Source: Armatimonadota bacterium (GTDB taxonomy: Bacteria > Armatimonadota > UBA5829 > DTJY01). Taken from it: a stretch of DNA of 61,645 nucleotides. The notes under the pieces are model-generated. The model was not told where the DNA came from. It saw nothing but the letters and a program-made list of their open reading frames with translations, and did not search any database. Both the position numbers and the translations under genes were made by a program. This document shows, in pieces, positions 30,366-40,000 of this stretch. Every line of letters starts with the position of its first letter. The stretch's first letter is position 1. The stretch spans positions 1 through 61,645 of the forward strand of contig JANYKG010000073.1 in the NCBI GenBank assembly GCA_025358205.1, written 5' to 3'.

Positions 30366-31838
30366 TTACGAAGACCGGAGAGGGATGTAGATGAACAACC
30401 CACCTCCGTCGAAGCCGGGTGGATAGAATTCGAATGAGGGATGTTCCACACAGCCGCATTTCTCGGAGTAGCCGTCGCAGTAGCCCTGCCACTCGGGATG
30501 AGCAGCCAGCCACTCGCCGGTGTATCCCCACACCTGCCCGATATCGCTCATACCGGCGACTGAAAATTCGGCATAGGTTCCAGCCGGGATAACGCACTCA
30601 ATTGTGCCCTCCGGCGCTAGAGTGTCATCAGCCACGGGCATAGCGACGATGTACTCGAACGCCCCATGCTCCGCACCCGATGCACAGCGGCAGAGCGCGT
30701 AGTACGGTATCTGACCCGCTTGCGTCTCCAGATCTCCCAAACGCGCCTTGAAGCCGTTCTCATCCGTCCACACATTGTGGCAGTCTGCCGAACTCTTGCA
30801 TATCCTGCTCACGCCGATTAGCCTGACGGGGCCGTAATCCAATATCCGAGGCTTACGTGACTCTGCGTCTTTGCTCATGTCTTCCTGTGCGATCAGTTGC
30901 ACTGTTTGTTCCTCCAAATCGCATATCTGCAGTAGCACATCGCAGTACGGCCTTAGCTTGTCCTTGTCGCCGAACATATCTTCAGCCGAGAAATCTTGCG
31001 GGATGATCTGGCCCAGCTTCGCGCAGAGGCTCGCTATCTTCTCGTAGATATCAGCCAGATCGCCCCTGTCGTTATCGCGGAAGAATTTCACAGCGTACTG
31101 CCGGTCTAGGTACTGCTTGTAGTTGCACATCACGTTGAGATACACCCATGAGTTGTCATCCCACTTATGGGTCAACAGCGCTTCGGCAAACGCCTTATGT
31201 GCGGCAATACCGTTATGCTGACCCGGAACCAGACTCTCTTCCCGAACAAGGCGCGCGACCAGACTCAGGGTCTCCGCGAACACGGCGGTCTTGTCCAGCT
31301 TCTCACCCTTGTCCTCGATGATGAGTATTTCTCCCCCGTAGTGCCAGTCTGTCTTTCTGAAATACCCCGTATCGTCCGGCGCTTCTGGTTGTTCATCCTT
31401 GATATACATAAACGGGTTGTACCCGAGCAACACGCGACCATAGTCGTCGTATCCGGAGATCACACAAGCGTCAGCATGGCTGACCACGCCTTCAAGCGTG
31501 ATGACGGGAAAACCCCTGTCTATGCTCTCCATAATGAGCGTGCTATCGGTTTCATAGTCGCCCTGAATGCGACGCGATACCTTGTATCCCAGCATCCTGA
31601 ACGTGTGCTCGATGGTAATTGGCGTGTTGATGACGTGATAGTTGCCATGATTCCATCCGTCCGCTGAAAATGAAGTGCGGAACGCGCTTCCCGAGACCGC
31701 GCAGACGTAATCATAGTCAACGTTTTCGCCGACGCCGTTAAGCGCCGAAACAACGCTGCTGACAAATTCATTCTGTCTTGCCGTATCACTCCAGTCAACT
31801 TTTTGCAACCCAAGGATTACGTTCCTCTTCTGATGCAT
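30366..31838 (-). CDS. BtrH-like peptidase-fold domain fused to a GyrI-like effector-binding domain
   Basis: About 490 aa from the ATG at 31838 (GGAG nine bases upstream); an upstream ATG at 31889 lacks a site. Residues up to about 170 resemble the N-terminal domain of butirosin protein BtrH (papain/C39-like fold): YDYVCAVSGSAFR with a candidate nucleophile Cys, FRMLGYKV, HADACVISGYDD. A helical middle follows. The last 160 residues (RKPRILDYGPVRLIG... to PLEN-type end) fit the GyrI-like/AraC effector-binding fold. Small-molecule sensing or acyl transfer is possible; the actual role is unknown. It stands alone, with a terminator upstream isolating it from the defence operon. Confidence 0.7.
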   Translation of the reverse strand: MHQKRNVILGLQKVDWSDTARQNEFVSSVVSALNGVGENVDYDYVCAVSGSAFRTSFSADGWNHGNYHVINTPITIEHTFRMLGYKVSRRIQGDYETDSTLIMESIDRGFPVITLEGVVSHADACVISGYDDYGRVLLGYNPFMYIKDEQPEAPDDTGYFRKTDWHYGGEILIIEDKGEKLDKTAVFAETLSLVARLVREESLVPGQHNGIAAHKAFAEALLTHKWDDNSWVYLNVMCNYKQYLDRQYAVKFFRDNDRGDLADIYEKIASLCAKLGQIIPQDFSAEDMFGDKDKLRPYCDVLLQICDLEEQTVQLIAQEDMSKDAESRKPRILDYGPVRLIGVSRICKSSADCHNVWTDENGFKARLGDLETQAGQIPYYALCRCASGAEHGAFEYIVAMPVADDTLAPEGTIECVIPAGTYAEFSVAGMSDIGQVWGYTGEWLAAHPEWQGYCDGYSEKCGCVEHPSFEFYPPGFDGGGLFIYIPLRSS

Positions 31839-31944
31839 TGGTTCTGTCTCCGTTTCCACAGGCTGGGAATCATTATTTCGGTTATGCATACGACGAGTTA
31901 GACAGTTTTCCTTCTTGGTTGTCTCACAGACCTAGTGGGCATAC

Positions 31945-31984
31945 AAAGCAAAACCACGCTCACATCGTTAGATATGAGCGTGGT
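31945..31984 (-). terminator. Rho-independent terminator facing the defence operon
   Basis: A perfect 10-bp stem (31953-31962 with 31975-31984, ACCACGCTCA / TGAGCGTGGT) followed on the minus strand by TTTT. It would stop minus-strand transcription coming from the operon ending at 32717 and protect the 30366-31838 gene from read-through. Confidence 0.7.
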
Positions 31985-32086
31985 CTTCCATATCTCAATT
32001 AACTTGCGAGCCGCACATGTTCAGCAAATCCACCATGGAAAGCAGGCATTTCCGGGATTGTTGCCTAGTCTTGTCTAGGACGCCGG

Positions 32087-32254
32087 ATGAGCAAGGATGC
32101 AAATATGATTCTCGACTACATTGCCGGATTCCTTGACGGTGAGGGTTCCATAACCATGTGCCGAGACCGCAAGGACTCCAAGTTCAAGACCCCGATGGTC
32201 TCATTCTCTAACAATGCACTGTGCATTCTGGAGGATATTCGGCGGAAATGCTGA
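32087..32254 (+). pseudogene. N-terminal fragment of a LAGLIDADG homing endonuclease
   Basis: The frame from ATG 32087 (or ATG 32105, with AAGGA upstream) encodes DYIAGFLDGEGSITM, the first LAGLIDADG helix with its catalytic acidic residue, then about 30 more residues including VSFSNNALCILEDI, and stops at TGA 32252-32254. Intact enzymes are at least three times longer, and no second motif is found downstream. This is a truncated relic. Confidence 0.75.
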
Positions 32255-32716
32255 GGAGGAAATTGGAGTTTGAGGCGCGGTTCTCCGAACTGTGACCGAT
32301 ATGACCCGATGGTGAACCGGGTCCTGGAATGTGGTGGAGGAGATGAGCCCTCCGCAAAAAGTGACGGCGGTTTTCTCTTGAGTCCAAAAGAATCTCAGAG
32401 GCAACCTCGTCCGACATCTACATTGTACCACATACCCGCAGATCACGTGAAGCACGGCGGTTCTCACACCCCGCAAAAAGTGACAGCAGTTATCCTCTCA
32501 GGCTGTTCCAGTCACCACTCACATTAGGCATTGATCTCAACTGCTGGTAACGAGAGCTGGGGATCCGAAATCCCCAGCTACGATGTCGACTATTCCGTTC
32601 ACTCCGCCAACTGATCCGCTGGCTAGCGATATCAACTCCTGCAGCCTGTCCGTGATGTCATGTCACGGATTCTCTCACTCAGGCAGACCGTTGCTTGCAG
32701 GCACTGTGAGCAACGG
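32255..32716. repeat. Gene-free stretch with a 21-bp direct repeat and two hairpins
   Basis: No coding frame is convincing in this 460 bp. A 21-bp sequence beginning CCGCAAAAAGTGAC occurs at 32352-32372 and again at 32471-32491 with two mismatches (119 bp apart). A 9-bp stem-loop lies at 32555-32563/32571-32579. The sequence may be the decayed remainder of the homing endonuclease or its host element. Confidence 0.45.
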
Positions 32717-32718
32717 TC
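32686..32718 (-). terminator. Hairpin over the stop of the last operon gene
   Basis: A perfect 10-bp stem (32686-32695 with 32709-32718, GACCGTTGCT / AGCAACGGTC) overlaps the stop codon of the E2-E1-JAB gene. It has no T-tract, so it may protect the 3' end rather than terminate. Confidence 0.35.
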
Positions 32719-35185
32719 ATTGAGATTCACATTTCCGTCGGCTAGTATCAGTTTTGGGCTTGATCGATAGTGCATCCGCATTGGAGGTCGTGCTGTAATT
32801 GATGCTGTAGAATCGTCCCCCCACTGGGAAAGCCCAAGCACCAAACCTGCTAACCAGAGTGCCGTTGGGATCCAATCCGCTGATCAGCATTGCGGGGCAC
32901 TTGGTAAGATAGTTGGGAGCACTGGATATCCCTGAAAGGGACGCGACGTCTAGGTGGCTGGGCTCAAGACTATAGTTCATGTGCGAGTGCCACTCCCCGA
33001 TGTACATGCCTCGTTCACCGAGTTCCAAAGCCCCCCTATCTACCTCGGATTGAGTGAAGACGACGTCTCGCTCGAAAATGGTCGGAGTGCGCACAGCATT
33101 AGGACCAGGTGCTGTTGCTCGAAGAGCGACGGCCCTGTTGTTCTCATCAACGAAACCGATAAGCACTCCTCCAGTCTCGCACATTGGTGATGACTCGGTC
33201 TCACTGATAATGGTAGCCATGGCCTCATCGGACAGTATAAGCTCCTCAAATGCGGGCTCTTGACACGCGATACAGCCCGGCCTGCGGGGGATTGTTCCGC
33301 TGAACGTGCACATACCTGTCGCCAAGCGTGGATCGATATCTGGCGCAGGCAGTTTCGACCAAAGCCAATGATTGTGCTCATACTCTTTGCCTTCAAGAAC
33401 GTCGAGGGCGACTCTAGCAACTAGGCCTGCTGTAAATGAAAGATCGACGGCGCTACTTGCTATGACTGGCCTACCACACTCATGCAGCAAGACATCCTCG
33501 TCGGACTCGCTGACGTCAATCCAATCAACTGGAGTCCATCTGCCTTCTTGTCGATCAACGCGGTAGTCTGCTATGCAGCATTTGCAGGCATCGACCCTTG
33601 GACGAACGAGAAACACTCGACCAACATCAGCCTTGCGCATTGAGCGGCCATATAGTACGGGCTTTTGAGCAATCACTGCGATCTGGTTCACGATAGACTC
33701 CAAGCCCTCATCGGCGGTTGTACATACAGTGAGGTCAACTGATCCGATGAGTCCGGCCAACCTGGCGAGAGATGACGTCACAGAACTAGAGACTAGGTCC
33801 TCATTGCCAAAATTCAAATAAGGGTTTATCTCCAGCATCCGAGCGAGGACTACCTTGATCTTGAGTTTGCCGAAATCGGTTATGCCGCCGACGTGTCTCG
33901 TCACGTTGCTGGTCATCAATGAATCGCAGTCGCAAAGGCGGAATTTCCCGACGCCAGCCTTTGCCAGAAGCTCACCTACGGAAGAACCTAGGGCACCAAG
34001 ACCTATTAGCAGGACCGACTTGGCTGCTATCGAATCGTCGACCACTCCGGTGTTTCTCAGTCGAAGTGCGGCTGGCTGTAGCCTGTGTACTCTCATGGCA
34101 ACAACACGGGCGTGTTCGAAGCTGGTACGCCGTTCTGCATCAGACCGAATGATCAGCGCATCGCCGCGAGTCTTGGGGGCTGACTCCAGTAGAGCCAGAA
34201 CCAGCCACTCGCTATCGCCGTCGCGCGAAGGGTATTTCAGCCCAATGATATGCACAGTCCGCAGCGACAAGTCTGTGCCTAGCTGACTACTGATCACGTC
34301 CCAACCGCCCCCTTTGGGGTCTAGGGAATCCAAGAGAGCCAGTAGCCCTTTCCCATCGTGAAATGGTTGTGGTTCGTTAGGAAGCGACCACCAATATCCA
34401 TGCCGCAGATAAGAGCCTTCTGCATGAGCCATATTGGGAGATGCCGCCAATTTCGTGGCATCCCACTTTTCATCTCCGATCCACCAGTAGAGCCGCTGAA
34501 GCTGTTCGCGAGCGTCCACCGACCGAATGATGCCCTGTTCTTGAGTAAGGCAAGTCAGAATCATCGGCGCAAGCTCATACCGCTGCAGATCAGTTGGCTG
34601 ATGGTCAATCTCCCATTGCCGCCTGGGATCCAAGGCGAAAAACATTCTCCCAAAGCCTTGAAGGTCTGGCGCGAAAAAGGCGTCTTCCATCAAGATATCG
34701 GTTAATGGCAGAAAATGAGACTCCAGTTCGCTCTGTGCTGTATCAGGCGGCCAGTGTCCTGTGTAGTGGCCTTTGAACCATTGCTCGGTACGCCGAAGGA
34801 CATCGAGAATCGTGAGTACGTCGCCACCACTTACTGATCGCGTCTCGCGTTGGAATAGACACAACATACCTTCTGGCATCTGATGTCTGACATCGAAGAA
34901 CTGAGGCTCAGGACGGCTCAGAATTCCACCTCTATCGTCCCATCGAGGCAACTCCTTCAGCGGCGTCACCAGTGGGTAGTCGAAAGGCGTCCCCTCAGGA
35001 TACACAATGCAGACTGGGTGTCTCTTTGCTCCACCTCGTGGTCTGACTACAAGCTCGCCGTATACCGCTAATACTCCAGACCTTAATGCGCTCTCATCTA
35101 TCCTGAGCCCAGGATAGTGCTTTTCCAGGAGCATCCGCTCCTGCATATACCAGTTCGGGTGAAGAGTGATCCACGAGAATCCCAT
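32717..35185 (-). CDS. Triple fusion: E2-like (UBC) - E1-like (ThiF) - JAB protease
   Basis: 822 aa. Residues about 1-150 look like a bacterial E2: VYPEGTPFDYPLVTP, then HQMPEGMLCLF with candidate thioester Cys109. Residues about 385-640 are an E1/ThiF module: nucleotide loop GLGALG (395-400), D-x-D at 419/421, R430, K440 and cysteine pairs near 534-537 and 638-641 that may bind zinc. Residues about 650-770 are a JAB/MPN metalloprotease: E670, then H733-x-H735-x7-S743-x2-D746, complete. So conjugation and removal of a ubiquitin-like or C-terminal tag are carried by one chain. It is the last gene of the defence operon, two bases after the MBL gene. No ubiquitin-like protein is obvious nearby. 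Relatives are E1-E2 Cap2 and JAB Cap3 of type II CBASS, and Bil-type systems. Confidence 0.85.
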   Translation of the reverse strand: MGFSWITLHPNWYMQERMLLEKHYPGLRIDESALRSGVLAVYGELVVRPRGGAKRHPVCIVYPEGTPFDYPLVTPLKELPRWDDRGGILSRPEPQFFDVRHQMPEGMLCLFQRETRSVSGGDVLTILDVLRRTEQWFKGHYTGHWPPDTAQSELESHFLPLTDILMEDAFFAPDLQGFGRMFFALDPRRQWEIDHQPTDLQRYELAPMILTCLTQEQGIIRSVDAREQLQRLYWWIGDEKWDATKLAASPNMAHAEGSYLRHGYWWSLPNEPQPFHDGKGLLALLDSLDPKGGGWDVISSQLGTDLSLRTVHIIGLKYPSRDGDSEWLVLALLESAPKTRGDALIIRSDAERRTSFEHARVVAMRVHRLQPAALRLRNTGVVDDSIAAKSVLLIGLGALGSSVGELLAKAGVGKFRLCDCDSLMTSNVTRHVGGITDFGKLKIKVVLARMLEINPYLNFGNEDLVSSSVTSSLARLAGLIGSVDLTVCTTADEGLESIVNQIAVIAQKPVLYGRSMRKADVGRVFLVRPRVDACKCCIADYRVDRQEGRWTPVDWIDVSESDEDVLLHECGRPVIASSAVDLSFTAGLVARVALDVLEGKEYEHNHWLWSKLPAPDIDPRLATGMCTFSGTIPRRPGCIACQEPAFEELILSDEAMATIISETESSPMCETGGVLIGFVDENNRAVALRATAPGPNAVRTPTIFERDVVFTQSEVDRGALELGERGMYIGEWHSHMNYSLEPSHLDVASLSGISSAPNYLTKCPAMLISGLDPNGTLVSRFGAWAFPVGGRFYSINYSTTSNADALSIKPKTDTSRRKCESQ

Positions 35186-35187
35186 CT

Positions 35188-36264
35188 TTAGCGAGTGCCC
35201 ATCCCTCTTCGGTCGATCACACTTCTTGGTCTGCTAGATGCCGCTGCTAGCGAGGAGCTCGTAGCGCCTTCACTTCCCCCGTCACCATCATCGTCCCCAC
35301 CCAGAGGATAACTCTCAGCGAGTCTTCCGTTATCGTGGTCGACGCCTCCAAAGGTGCCATCGGAATATATGTCACAGATAAATGAGTATTTCTTCTCGCC
35401 AGTGTGCAGAACACTATCAGCACCAACTGAGCTGGCATACCGGTCGACTGCCTCCTTATCTGGATGTCCGTGCGGACTCTTATCAGAAGTCGGGGCAGAC
35501 ATTATGACGTAGTCAGGGGATATGGCATCCAGAGCTGCAGTGTAAGGTTCGTCTTCGTCAGAGTAACGGAAGAACGAGCGTGATCCATGGTGGGGTGCAT
35601 CCAGGACCACGGCGGGCAACCTTTCCTTGTGGTAATCCGCGATGTGCTTCTCGAAAGCGTCCCGGTCAGCGTCACCCGTGATCATAACCCACGTTGGATC
35701 TATGCCAAGTCTAAGCACCGCGCACTGTTCGTGAACTCGCGCATAACGTGCGTCTGCATCTTCGCCTTCTATTTCGTCCACAACATATTCTGCAGGTGCG
35801 AGCACATAATAATGCAGATCACCGATCTGCTGCTCGTCGCGGCTGCCCTTCATGGTAACTTCGCTGCCGCCGTTCTCTTTCACCTGCTCTATGACTGCTT
35901 TGAAGTCATCGTACGTGTCGCCACCTTTCTTGCCCGGATTGTGTCCCGAGTGCCATACAGCCCCGACGTTCACACTCTGGGCCAGCTCCTTGATACCCCG
36001 TAGGTGATCGTCATGGGGGTGCGTGTTGACAAACACATCAAGTCCATCGTCGCCCACCATATCCTTAATGAGGTTGGGAACGTCGATTCCACCGGTCTTT
36101 TCGTCTAAGTTGATATCAGCCAGAATCGTCTTGTAGCTATCACCATTAGCAGCAAGCACTATGATACTGGAGCCTTGACCCACATACAGAAAAACCACAC
36201 GCGCCAAGATGCCGCTACCATCGGCGGGCCAGAGAATATCTCTTGCAGTGTTCGTACTAGTCAT
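35188..36264 (-). CDS. Metallo-beta-lactamase-fold hydrolase (ComEC-like)
   Basis: 358 aa from the ATG at 36264, which overlaps the upstream stop by eight bases (a longer frame to 36342 is not used). Complete metal site: THPHDDH (H-x-H-x-D-H), aspartate in ITGDAD, and histidine in DAPHHGS. This places it with the stand-alone ComEC/Rec2-type MBL hydrolases, which act on nucleic acids or phosphodiesters. There is no TM segment; the C-terminal 50 residues are low-complexity (glycine/aspartate, then serine/alanine). Pairing of an MBL hydrolase with E2/E1/JAB genes has been noted in surveys of prokaryotic ubiquitin-like systems; here it is the gene immediately before the fusion. Confidence 0.85.
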   Translation of the reverse strand: MTSTNTARDILWPADGSGILARVVFLYVGQGSSIIVLAANGDSYKTILADINLDEKTGGIDVPNLIKDMVGDDGLDVFVNTHPHDDHLRGIKELAQSVNVGAVWHSGHNPGKKGGDTYDDFKAVIEQVKENGGSEVTMKGSRDEQQIGDLHYYVLAPAEYVVDEIEGEDADARYARVHEQCAVLRLGIDPTWVMITGDADRDAFEKHIADYHKERLPAVVLDAPHHGSRSFFRYSDEDEPYTAALDAISPDYVIMSAPTSDKSPHGHPDKEAVDRYASSVGADSVLHTGEKKYSFICDIYSDGTFGGVDHDNGRLAESYPLGGDDDGDGGSEGATSSSLAAASSRPRSVIDRRGMGTR

Positions 36265-36991
36265 CGTTCTCCTCACTTTGAGTATTAATGGAACCCGTTT
36301 CACTCGCATCGGTATAAGACTGCGCAGATTGCTTACCTTCAAGGATGTGCTCGACAGTCAGCAGTACCTCGCGCACATAGTAGAATGCGCGCTGCTTTGA
36401 CCGGTACCAAAGAATCACAATGATCAGCAACACCCCCACGAATACCAAACCTTTTGCCAATCTCGGCCAGTCAGCAGCACATCCCCAGCAATATGCTGTG
36501 GACAACATCACTAGGCTGAGAATGAGCGCCGTCAGCACCGCTCGATGGTAGGCATAGAGACTGTTAAACTTGCCAACGCGCCCGACACCTTCAGCTCGCT
36601 GGACTGCGTACAGGTAGAGTGAGCGAGTACCCGCAGACTTACCTAGCACTGACTCCAGCCTCTCTCTAATGCGGGATGCCGTATTTCCGGGTAGGTATCT
36701 GTCTCCCAGCCCCTTTGACAAGGCGCGGTCTGACGGTCGCCCGCCCCACGAAATGTGAAGTAAGGGCTCAAGAATGCTAGCAACGGCTTGAATTACGTGA
36801 CCCACGAAGATCGAAAGCGCCAGCAGCGCTATGACTGCAAATCCATCTGGGTATTTGACAGCACCGCAGTGGCTCACAACTGCTGGAAAGAGTTGAGAAA
36901 TGAGACAGACAAGCAATGTGCCCGGAATCAGTATGCCAAGGATGTCATAGATGTCGAATTTGCTTTGCATAGGCTCTATCGGTTCCTCCAA
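36257..36991 (-). CDS. Small membrane protein, four predicted TM helices
   Basis: 244 aa. Hydrophobic segments lie at about 14-36 and 47-70, then a soluble stretch with basic residues (SRIRERLESVLGKSAG), then two more at about 147-170 and 177-197, and an acidic tail ending SEENDD. No known family is recognised. It sits between the KAP NTPase (12-bp gap) and the MBL hydrolase (8-bp overlap). It could be a membrane anchor or effector for either; this is inferred from position only. Confidence 0.7.
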   Translation of the reverse strand: MEEPIEPMQSKFDIYDILGILIPGTLLVCLISQLFPAVVSHCGAVKYPDGFAVIALLALSIFVGHVIQAVASILEPLLHISWGGRPSDRALSKGLGDRYLPGNTASRIRERLESVLGKSAGTRSLYLYAVQRAEGVGRVGKFNSLYAYHRAVLTALILSLVMLSTAYCWGCAADWPRLAKGLVFVGVLLIIVILWYRSKQRAFYYVREVLLTVEHILEGKQSAQSYTDASETGSINTQSEENDD

Positions 36992-37003
36992 TTAGCCATC
37001 ACT

Positions 37004-40000
37004 TCATGGCTTCTTTCCATCCAGTGCATCGTACAGCTCCTGATAGTGCTTTCTCAGAGCCTTGCGCGTAGCACTCTTGGCCTGCAATCGAACCGTCGTG
37101 CGGAAGTCGGCCGCTTGTTGAGTATCATACGCTGCAAGAATGCCCGTGTTCTCTTCGAACAGCTTAGTGAGCCAGTTGATGCGCCGGACTCTTGGCTTTG
37201 TGAAAGCTACGGGAGTAATGAGCCTATCCAGAACATCGCCATTCTCGCCCAGCACTCTGGAACCTATAAGCTCATCACCGTATATGTCGAGAAACTGGTC
37301 TGAGAGCTGGCCATCAACATCCATGGCTGCATTGCGGATGTTGACAGCGAGAGACTTTCGAGATTCATCTCGCGTATACCCAATCAGAACGGGCCACGAT
37401 CTGGATAGTCTCTGCACGCTTACCCCATCGGACATAATGCTTCTCGCGTGCCGTGCCATTGCAGAACCATACGCGACGTCTAGTCCTGGCGTCGGGTCTT
37501 TTGCAGTCAAAGCAATGACAAGATCCAAGCAAGCGCCCTCGCCGCTGATCTCCGCATACCATTGGTTCTCGTCGAGCGACTGTAGTCCCTTGAGGCACCA
37601 GGCATCGAAGCTCGGAGCTTTCTTGAGGATGCGCACGATCATCGTATACAGACTGGCCAGTTGAGTGCCAAACGTCGACTCCATAATACCGTCGAGGAAG
37701 CCGGGCCGGTCAACCAGCAGCTTCAGAAGAGAGCTCAGATCAGCCTGGTTCATTGCGGACTGTAGTAGGTCCCATTCGGACATGACAAAGGCAGGAGATA
37801 CGTGGGCCATATCCGGATCTGTCTGCGCGATCACGTCAACACACTTTGCAGCCAGCGGAAGAACCGTGTTGTCGTTGCGAGCCACACCAAAGAGCGTTCG
37901 CAGACTGGATGTTCGAGAGATTCGCGTGCTGATTGCATCTGCGAAGGAATCCTCCGGCTGTTTGATAAGCGTGTTCAGCTCATCGAAACCCGCCGCTGCT
38001 CCTGGAGGTGTCGGGGGCCTCGTAACTCTGTCATCGCTATAAAGCAGATACGCAAGCGCCAGGCTAGCCTTGAGATCCGCCTCCGCATTGGGCCCTACAG
38101 AATGCAGATGATGCAGCGCGTACCCTTGGTTGGCCAACTGCTTGAGCGCGGTCTCGCCTGTATCTGATATGCCCTTCATCTCCCAGAGCGTGTCGAATGC
38201 GTCTTCGATCTCGTCGGGAGTAATGCTCTGTGCACCGACGATAGTGTCCATCGCGATCTTGGCGACGGAATCCCAGGACGGCTGCATAGAGCACGCCTTC
38301 ATAACCTTGACCGTGGCAAGATTGGAAGCAGTATCCGTCGTGGTGGCTCCCTCAGGCGGTTGCGCCATTGTGGTAACAATGTCCGCGACGGGCGAATCGG
38401 TACGTAGCAGTGGCCAATAGTGGTCGTCAGGGTCAAGAGTAACCAATGCAGTACATGCGTTGATGAAGGACCTTGATTCGCCAGGAACTGCTACGCCTTC
38501 ATTCCAGGCATCCTTTACGCCCATAGAGTCTATGGTTCGCAGTATTTCGAGCAGTGACGTTACCCACGTGCGTGCGATATCGGGATGACTATCAAACGCG
38601 CCGACCTCTTGATTTGCTGGGACAGACTTGGACATGAGAGAAAGAAGCTTTGCGGCCAGTTTCGAGTCCGGCATCATGCGAATCAGGCAGGCAACCCCTT
38701 CAGCAGTTCCATCGTCTAGAGGTGTTAGGCTGGAGACCGTCTCGACGGCATCACTGAGCTCCTTTACTACCAAACCTATCTGGCTTGTCCGTTCCGTTTG
38801 TACCAACCCACTGTGATAGAGACAATGTGCGGCATTCGCTAGTTTGACAGCATCGCCCCTGATCCATTCGCAAAGCTCGATGGAAGCCAGCACATCCCAG
38901 AATCCGGTGTGGACCGATGCAAGCTGCGCCAACGCCTCTCCGTCCGCTGCCTCAAGTGCATCCACCAGCTTGTCCTTCAAGAGAAGCTCTATCGCTTGCT
39001 TCGGTTCTACGTTGAACACCATAGCTGCAAGGTTCTCTTGGGAATCCTCGCCCAGCAATCGACGAAATCTTGGTTCAGGAATATCTCCCGATTGAAGTCT
39101 CGCCACCAAGTCCGTGAGTCTCATGCAGCGACCACAGTGCCGCAGCATCACATAATAGGCCACCTGCGCCAATGGGAACTGGCTGCCCCACTGACGCAAG
39201 ACAACTCCCATTTGATTTATGAAAAGCTTGAGTTGTCTTGGAGTTGGTGGCGGGGCATCGGCCCGCCGCGACATTGCGTAGACGTTAACCACCATATGAA
39301 GATCGGAATCAGTACAGCCAGAGAGAGCGTCTCTCAAACGATCCAGCAGATAGCCTCGCCATCCGGAGATCATCGGCGGAGGAACCTCAAACCGAACCTG
39401 AAAGCTCTTGTCTAGGAACGAAGATGTGACTGTGGTCGGCTGAACGTCGTGAACAACCGCTTCATCATCTTCAGCGTCTGTTTCCGCATCCGCATCGACG
39501 TCGACTCTTTCGCTCTTGTTATCTTGAGCATCCCAGAGGCACTCTATGCCATCAGGATCATACGGCACAAGAACCCAAACCCTGTCGAACCACGGCGGAC
39601 GTTCGTGTTCGCTGGCCTGCAGGAACGTCTGCATCGTCGACCATACGGTCAGTGCATCTTCAGGTTGCACGCGGTCAAGGTTGTCCAGAACGAGCAGCAC
39701 TCGTCGCTCTTCATGGTCTGTTGCTGGCAATTTCTCGTCCGAAGAGGGCTCTATCGGGCTGCTGCACAGGGCCTCGGACATAAGGTCGCCGAACGTCTTT
39801 TCGAACTCGATGGACGTTGGCTCCGGCGTTTGGATGGTTTCGTTATGGACATCCGTCACTATCTTGCTGCCGAACAATGCCCAAAGACAACTGCTATCCT
39901 CCAAGAAGAACCCGAGCCCGGCTTTGGATAGCCTATTCCTCCACTTGGGTTTCTTGCCGCAACACCACTTGACGAACCAGGGCACAGATAGAACGACCAG

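Noticed and set aside
32352..32491. CRISPR-like spacing of the 21-bp repeat
   Set aside because: Only two imperfect copies, 119 bp apart, with no regular spacers and no cas genes.
32717..36264. Type II CBASS
   Set aside because: E1, E2 and JAB modules are present, but there is no CD-NTase (cGAS-like) gene and no typical cyclic-nucleotide effector in the operon.
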